Position numbers and translations under genes: made by a program. A model generated the notes under the pieces. It was not told where the DNA came from. It made no database searches and saw only the letters and a program-made list of their open reading frames with translations. A stretch of DNA of 64,000 nt from Candidatus Bathyarchaeota archaeon (lineage in GTDB: Archaea; Thermoproteota; Bathyarchaeia; Bathyarchaeales; SOJC01), in NCBI GenBank assembly GCA_020352645.1, contig CP070683.1, forward strand, positions 1,342,956 to 1,406,955, read 5' to 3'. How positions within the stretch are numbered: the stretch's first letter is position 1; each line of letters opens with the position of its first letter. Shown piece after piece: positions 59,797 through 64,000 of the stretch.

Positions 59797-60453
59797 TCAC
59801 TCCGCATTTTCATGCTTGGAAGCCTTCTTCTTTGCGGATCTCAGGAGTTCCAGTGCCGCTGTTCTTGCTCCAAGTTCTGCATTCATTTTTGTTTCTGCGC
59901 TTCCGATGATTATCACATCATTCTCTTTCGGGTGCAGTTCTGAAATCAGCTTCGCATGAATTGATGGTAAGTTTCTTAGAATATCTTGGTTACTAGAAGG
60001 CATGGTGAGCCTGTTCTTTGAGAAAACAAGTGTTGTCGCTCCATTAGCTCCTGCCTTTATTGCGTAGTCTCTTTCCTCCAGACCTATGTTAACCTTGTGA
60101 GCGACCCCTCTTACAAGGACAGCGATGTTGTAGGGAGCGACTGTTATCGGGCTAAATGGGATCTCGATTCCTATGCTAAGATTTAACTTCAATCCGGAGA
60201 CGATTTTCTTTCCGTGATCAGAAAGAACGATTCCACGCCTTGAAACTTGGATAATTCCTTCCTTTTTCAGGTGTTTTATGAGCGTTCTAGTTGTGCCCTC
60301 ACCTAGTTGAAGCTCTCTAGAGAGCTTTGTTCGTCCAATGACTTGTCCTTCAATTAGTTCGAGAGCCTTGACCACGTTGGATTCTGTGAAGGATGGGCTG
60401 CGTCCAGGTGCGATTTTTGCGGTGACACGTTCTATGATTGATAGCGGCTCCAT
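59797..60453 (-). CDS. DUF4443 protein with N-terminal winged helix
   Basis: 218 residues. Winged-helix part (about 18-85): FTESNVVKALELIEGQVIGRTKLSRELQLGEGTTRTLIKHLKKEGIIQVSRRG, a DNA-binding pattern. The C-terminal DUF4443 domain has NIAVLVRGVAHKVNIGLEERDYAIKAGANGATTLVF, which looks like a small-molecule sensor. Probably a regulator; the ligand is unknown. A TATA-like CTTTAATAG (60479-60487, minus) lies 30 nt upstream, so leaderless. It is divergent from the ECF S-component gene, a possible target. Confidence 0.78.
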   Translation of the reverse strand: MEPLSIIERVTAKIAPGRSPSFTESNVVKALELIEGQVIGRTKLSRELQLGEGTTRTLIKHLKKEGIIQVSRRGIVLSDHGKKIVSGLKLNLSIGIEIPFSPITVAPYNIAVLVRGVAHKVNIGLEERDYAIKAGANGATTLVFSKNRLTMPSSNQDILRNLPSIHAKLISELHPKENDVIIIGSAETKMNAELGARTAALELLRSAKKKASKHENAE

Positions 60454-60534
60454 TTCGAATTCCTAGATTGGCTGAATGCTATTAAAGCTTGAGGGAAACT
60501 GTTAAGTACCTGGATAGATAATCCAACCATAGCC

Positions 60535-61095
60535 ATGAACATTCGAAAGGTTTCGCTAGTCACAATGATGGTAGCTTTGTCCGTAGCTACGAACTATGCT
60601 ATGGCAGGCTTGGCCAACGTCACGATCATGGACTTCATAGTTTTTGTCGGAGGGCTTCTCTTTGGGCCACTTGTCGGTGCTTTGACAGGAATGTTCTCAT
60701 GGCTGATTTATGGAGCAATCAACCCTTACGGCTTCGTACCACAGATATGGATCGCCACAATGTGTTCTGAAACCGTTTACGGATTGATGGGCGGATTTGT
60801 CGGGAGAAAGCTTGTGTCAGCACTACATGAAGGGCAACTATTTCAGCTGAGCCTATTCCTTGGCGTGATCGGATTCATATCGACGCTGATTTACGATTTG
60901 GCGACAAATGCTGTCTTCGCATTAGTTTATGGGATTCCAATACTCGCTGCGGTTGTATCAGGCACACCATTCGCCCTTCTGCACGAACTAAGCAACGTGG
61001 CTATTTTCGTGTTGGGATGTGTTCCAGTGATGATTTCCGTGAAGAACTTTCTAGGAGTTGAAAGAATTGAGCAGATCAGTGCTTTTGCGAAATAA
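60535..61095 (+). CDS. ECF transporter S component (substrate-binding membrane protein)
   Basis: 186 residues with about six membrane helices: an N-terminal RKVSLVTMMVALSVATNYAMAGL, ANVTIMDFIVFVGGLLFGPLVGALTGMFSWLIYG, and GFIST-type helices later. The pattern is that of vitamin or metabolite-specific S components of energy-coupling factor importers. No EcfA ATPase or EcfT gene is in the window, so it would use a shared module elsewhere. It overlaps a DUF4430 protein gene, suggesting a cobamide-like ligand (inference). Confidence 0.85.
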   Translation: MNIRKVSLVTMMVALSVATNYAMAGLANVTIMDFIVFVGGLLFGPLVGALTGMFSWLIYGAINPYGFVPQIWIATMCSETVYGLMGGFVGRKLVSALHEGQLFQLSLFLGVIGFISTLIYDLATNAVFALVYGIPILAAVVSGTPFALLHELSNVAIFVLGCVPVMISVKNFLGVERIEQISAFAK

Positions 61096-61516
61096 GTGGT
61101 TTTTGATGACGCTCTTAGTGTTTTGCTGGGCAACTGCTGCCACCTTCTCGACTGCATACTATTCCTTTAAGTTCACTGACCTGTTGAGACGCCTCGAAGC
61201 TGTGCCAGTTCATGTGAGCGTATCCAAGGACTATGGTAATCAGACAACAATTACCTTCGAGGAAGTGTATCTTTTCAGTAGCGCTACAGCTCTTGATTCT
61301 TTGCGAGCAGTGGCAAATGTAACCACAGAATATCATGAGGTTATGGGATTGCTTGTGACCGGCGTTGATGGACTCTCCAACGACTGGGCAGGAGCGGGCA
61401 AAGGGTGGCAATATTGGTTGAATGGTCAATATGCGTTGGAAGCAGCTGACATGCTGATTTTAGTCAGTGGAGACATTGTAGATTGGAGATACACAACTTA
61501 TCAAGGCCCTGGCTAA
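61058..61516 (+). CDS. DUF4430 (transcobalamin-like beta domain) membrane-anchored protein
   Basis: 152 residues (TTG 61058; TTG 61067 or 61079 also possible). One N-terminal membrane helix (about 14-34), then an extracellular domain with FEEVYLFSSATALDSLRAVANVTTEYHEV, GKGWQYWLNGQYALEAADMLILVSGDIVDWRYT. The W-Y-W-x-x-NG pattern and length match DUF4430, a fold related to the C-terminal domain of transcobalamin/intrinsic factor. It is co-translated with the ECF S component and may present a corrinoid or similar ligand to it. Confidence 0.7.
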   Translation: MKELSRSVLLRNKWFLMTLLVFCWATAATFSTAYYSFKFTDLLRRLEAVPVHVSVSKDYGNQTTITFEEVYLFSSATALDSLRAVANVTTEYHEVMGLLVTGVDGLSNDWAGAGKGWQYWLNGQYALEAADMLILVSGDIVDWRYTTYQGPG

Positions 61517-61542
61517 CTTAAGCTGGATGGGGCACACTCTCT

Positions 61543-62625
61543 TTAGAAGATGAATAGACAGAGGGCAAATACAACTAGAAGCAAGATTGCGGTCAATTTC
61601 CTTGAAAGAGAGAGAGATGAGACGTCGTCAAGAGGCCCCGGATGTCTATACATCGAAAGAAAGAGAACGAACGCCAACATTATCCATTGCTCGAGGAATA
61701 GGAGGATCAGAATCGATACTAGAGTGAAAACCGTTCGCGTGCGGTCGCTTTTGATGAGGCTTCTAAGAGTGTGGCCTCCATCAAGCATTCCTGTTGGCAG
61801 CAGGTTTAGAAGTGTGACAAAGATTCCTATCCAGCCTGCGAAGGCTACTGGATGCAGATAAACAACATAGCCTGGTCCCGGTGCACTTATTGTAAGATTC
61901 ATGAGAAGCAGGAATATTGGCGATATTGGGAGGCTTCCGGATAAGGGTTCTGTTGGAAGCTCTACTCTTGAAATCATCAGTCCAATGGCTGACACAATAA
62001 TCGTCACGATGAATCCAGCAAGTGGTCCGCTAGCACCTACATCAAACAAAGCGTCTCTATTAGGTGCAGTTTCCTTCTGAACTATGACTGCCCCAAACGT
62101 TCCTATACCTAAGAATCCGAGAACTGGAGGGGGGCCTGGTATGAAATAGGGCAGTGTAGCCTCCATATTGTGCCGATTCGCGGCCACCTTGTGCGCCATT
62201 TCATGAGCACCTAAAATTCCCAGTAGCGCTAATGTGAAGGTTGCGGCACCGATGATCGGATCTGGAAGATCAGTGGAGAGCATATATCCTGTTATGAAAA
62301 CGGTCACAATTGTTACTAAAAGAAGCACTACATTGATCATCGGTCGACTTGGTTTGGTTCTAGGTTTTGGTGTAACTTTGAGAACTACTTTTCCATCTAC
62401 ATTCTTCAACAATGGTGTAAAGCCTATTGCTGCTAGACGGCTAGCTAACTTAACAAAGGCTTGCTTCGAATCATTTTTCAATCGCAAGTGGAAGGTTGGC
62501 AGGTTATACTCTATTAAACCTTCTTCAACATCAAACTCCGAGGCAACTAATGCTTGAATCTCATCGAAATGAGAGCTGATGTCGAGGCTGGCTGGCTGTT
62601 CTGGCGAGCTGGTAGCGTCACTCAT
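61543..62625 (-). CDS. Site-2 protease family metallopeptidase (M50)
   Basis: 360 residues. A soluble N-terminal region (about 1-95) is followed by six to seven membrane helices. Zinc motifs: HEMAHKVAANRHN (HExxH) and LLPTGMLDGGHTL (NxxPxxxLDG variant with LLPTGMLDGG). EGY1/S2P-type archaeal group with FIPGPPPVLGFLGIGTFGAVI. It cleaves membrane proteins within the bilayer; the substrate is unknown. Confidence 0.9.
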   Translation of the reverse strand: MSDATSSPEQPASLDISSHFDEIQALVASEFDVEEGLIEYNLPTFHLRLKNDSKQAFVKLASRLAAIGFTPLLKNVDGKVVLKVTPKPRTKPSRPMINVVLLLVTIVTVFITGYMLSTDLPDPIIGAATFTLALLGILGAHEMAHKVAANRHNMEATLPYFIPGPPPVLGFLGIGTFGAVIVQKETAPNRDALFDVGASGPLAGFIVTIIVSAIGLMISRVELPTEPLSGSLPISPIFLLLMNLTISAPGPGYVVYLHPVAFAGWIGIFVTLLNLLPTGMLDGGHTLRSLIKSDRTRTVFTLVSILILLFLEQWIMLAFVLFLSMYRHPGPLDDVSSLSLSRKLTAILLLVVFALCLFIF

Positions 62626-62756
62626 CGGGGTCGAGTACTCAATGACGCTGACCGTATAATAAGGCTGCTGGTTACAGGAGTAAATGGGAAGCTTATGAAG
62701 GCGTTAAGGTAGAGCTAAATCTCAGTTCAATTACTTCCTAACTACTGGATCCGAGA

Positions 62757-63416
62757 ATGAAACTGAAGATGTTAACTGTGGGATCACTGTTCACAAACTG
62801 CTACGTGGTCTGGTGTAGCCATTCTAGGCAGGCGATAGTGATTGATCCTGGGTTTGACCGTGAGAAGGATGCTAGAAAAGTCCTCCGTTTTATAAAGAGC
62901 GATGGGCTAAAGGTGGTTTCTATTGTGAATACTCATGGTCATTCTGATCATGCCTGCGGAAATATGATTGTGAAAGCTGAAACTAACGCGCTGATTCTAA
63001 TTCACGAATTCGATGCAAATATGCTAGATGGTATGGAGAAGAGATTACCTTTTACCTTGGGCACTGAACATCAGGCATCTTCAGCTGACGTACTCTTGAG
63101 AGATGGTGATCTTGTGAGATTCGGGAAGGCAATCTTGCGCGTGTTACACACACCTGGGCACACCCACGGGAGCATCTCTCTGGTGGGAAGCAATTGTGTT
63201 TTCACAGGTGACACCTTGTTTGCTGGTTCAATTGGGCGTGTCGATTTGCCTGGCGGTTCAGCTGAGGAAATGTTTCACTCTCTGCGTGAGAAGATCGTTG
63301 TTCTACCAGATGCTTTTACTGCGTACCCTGGACATGGAACAGTGTCTACTATTGGTCAAGAGAAGCGTAGCAACCCCTTCTTGCAAGAAAACTCCGGCGG
63401 ATGGTTCCTAAGATGA
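62757..63416 (+). CDS. MBL-fold hydrolase (glyoxalase II-like)
   Basis: 219 residues. Metal ligands: NTHGHSDHACG (HxHxDH), LHTPGHTHGSI, FTGDTLF and YPGHG. Spacing matches hydroxyacylglutathione-hydrolase-like MBL enzymes without the C-terminal glutathione domain, so a thioester or other ester of unknown type is the likely substrate. Cytoplasmic, single gene. Confidence 0.9.
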   Translation: MKLKMLTVGSLFTNCYVVWCSHSRQAIVIDPGFDREKDARKVLRFIKSDGLKVVSIVNTHGHSDHACGNMIVKAETNALILIHEFDANMLDGMEKRLPFTLGTEHQASSADVLLRDGDLVRFGKAILRVLHTPGHTHGSISLVGSNCVFTGDTLFAGSIGRVDLPGGSAEEMFHSLREKIVVLPDAFTAYPGHGTVSTIGQEKRSNPFLQENSGGWFLR

Positions 63417-63441
63417 AAGGTCGAAAAATCGGGAGATAACT

Positions 63442-64000
63442 CTACGCCCTTTTCTTAGCGCTCACGACTGTTATTACGTCTCTGTTCTTTAGGAGATAGT
63501 TCTCACCCACACGTTTCCTTTCTCTAGCTTCTACAGCATAGATGAAATTATCACCAAGTTCTGTGTGAACAAGATAAGCTAGCTGTCGGGCTGTTGTGCC
63601 GTAGGGAACGAGGTAGGCATCTGGTAACACTTCACCCATGTGGTTGGCAAGTTTCTCTATATCTTCGACAGGGTAGACAACTATGCAGTCTAGAAGTCTG
63701 AAATAAGCTGCGTTTATGGCTTCTTGAACACCTGTTGTACCAAAAGGGGTTAATATTCTTTCTTTGATTGTTTCAAGTGCGGTGAGCTGCGTCTTGCTTA
63801 TCGCATTTTCGTCGATGACTTTGTAGTTGCAGTCGCCTGGTTTGTATTGTATCAATCCGTTTTCAGCTGCTCTGCGAAGAGCTAGCTCTGCCTCTGCACT
63901 GCAAGAAACTGTTAAGTTATCTTGTTCTCTCAATTTTTGCACGTTTGCTTCAGCGGTCGGCAGATCGATCTTGTTTGCGGCTATAAGCATGGGTTTAGCC
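63442..64000 (-). CDS. YchF/Obg-type GTPase with TGS domain, 5' end beyond window
   Basis: The minus-strand frame is open to the right edge of the window, so the N-terminal P-loop is outside it. The visible part begins with the G4 motif NKIDLP, then a helical/linker part (SAEAELALRRAAENG) and a C-terminal TGS domain (VYPVED, VLPDAYLVPYGTTARQLAYLVHTELGDNFIYAVEARERKRVGENYLLKNRDVI in essence). This is the archaeal YchF-like group of translation-associated ATP/GTPases. The stop is at 63442. Confidence 0.88.
   Translation of the reverse strand, partial: AKPMLIAANKIDLPTAEANVQKLREQDNLTVSCSAEAELALRRAAENGLIQYKPGDCNYKVIDENAISKTQLTALETIKERILTPFGTTGVQEAINAAYFRLLDCIVVYPVEDIEKLANHMGEVLPDAYLVPYGTTARQLAYLVHTELGDNFIYAVEARERKRVGENYLLKNRDVITVVSAKKRA

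Noticed and set aside
1-64000. CRISPR arrays, insertion sequences, tRNA and rRNA genes
   Set aside because: No regularly spaced repeats, transposase-like frames or tRNA T-loop signatures were found by eye in the gaps; a tRNA scan would be decisive.

Overview
The window is archaeal chromosome. Diagnostic genes are CDP-archaeol synthase, RadB, fibrillarin/Nop5, three KEOPS subunits (Kae1, Bud32, Pcc1), archaeal CCA-adding enzyme, eS1 and archaeal-type uS15, Trm1, Trm-G10, RNase Z, an RPC34/TFE-beta-like factor, UPF0200/UPF0201 and an MJ0164-type HTH regulator. Archaeal TATA boxes sit about 25-30 nt before several starts, and some transcripts look leaderless. The mix (TFE-beta with RadB, parvulin, class II HMG-CoA reductase, DUF6125, an OST3/DC2-like and a PAC4-like protein) best suits a Bathyarchaeia-like or other TACK lineage. 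That placement is inference; no rRNA gene is present, and I found no tRNA gene by eye.

Layout. 1-0.9 kb: a partial Nfu gene and a Nudix hydrolase broken by an in-frame TAG. 0.97-17.0 kb: an accessory carbohydrate locus. It holds a HAD protein with altered catalytic motifs, a double-SIS protein, a StrS-type aminotransferase, a GlcD/GlcF-like oxidase pair, two Gfo/Idh dehydrogenases, a ROK kinase, a zinc alcohol dehydrogenase, a TIM-barrel isomerase and a complete CUT1 ABC importer. 17.3-22 kb: a secreted transglutaminase-like protein, DUF6125, a CBS protein, a flavodiiron protein, a PAC4-like chaperone and a parvulin. 22.2-31.6 kb: an RNase H-like protein, RadB, CarS, an OST3/DC2-like membrane protein, a NucS-like protein, NIF3, FAH, AMMECR1, a glycosyltransferase, NadC, a CAAX protease and DUF4152.

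31.7-50.5 kb is an information-processing block: RlmE, TFE-beta, Kae1, Bud32, XTPase, uS15, RecJ-like, Pcc1, SerRS, eS1, a nucleotidyltransferase, CCA enzyme, ThpR, UPF0200, UPF0201, RNase Z, Trm-G10, Prs, HMG-CoA reductase, Trm1 and THEP1. 50.5-64 kb holds RNase HII, the HTH regulator with a palindrome around its TATA box, FlpA-Nop5 with a hairpin-rich leader, PyrD-PyrK, IleRS, DUF4443, an ECF S component next to a DUF4430 protein, a site-2 protease, an MBL hydrolase and a partial TGS GTPase.

The best candidate for something undescribed is the 16-kb carbohydrate locus: importer, kinase and several redox enzymes are present, but the enzyme set fits no standard archaeal sugar pathway I recognise. 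Secondary points are eukaryote-like small proteins (PAC4-like, DC2/OSTC-like), the ECF/DUF4430 pair, a NucS-like protein with a changed active site, and several inverted repeats at promoters and leaders.
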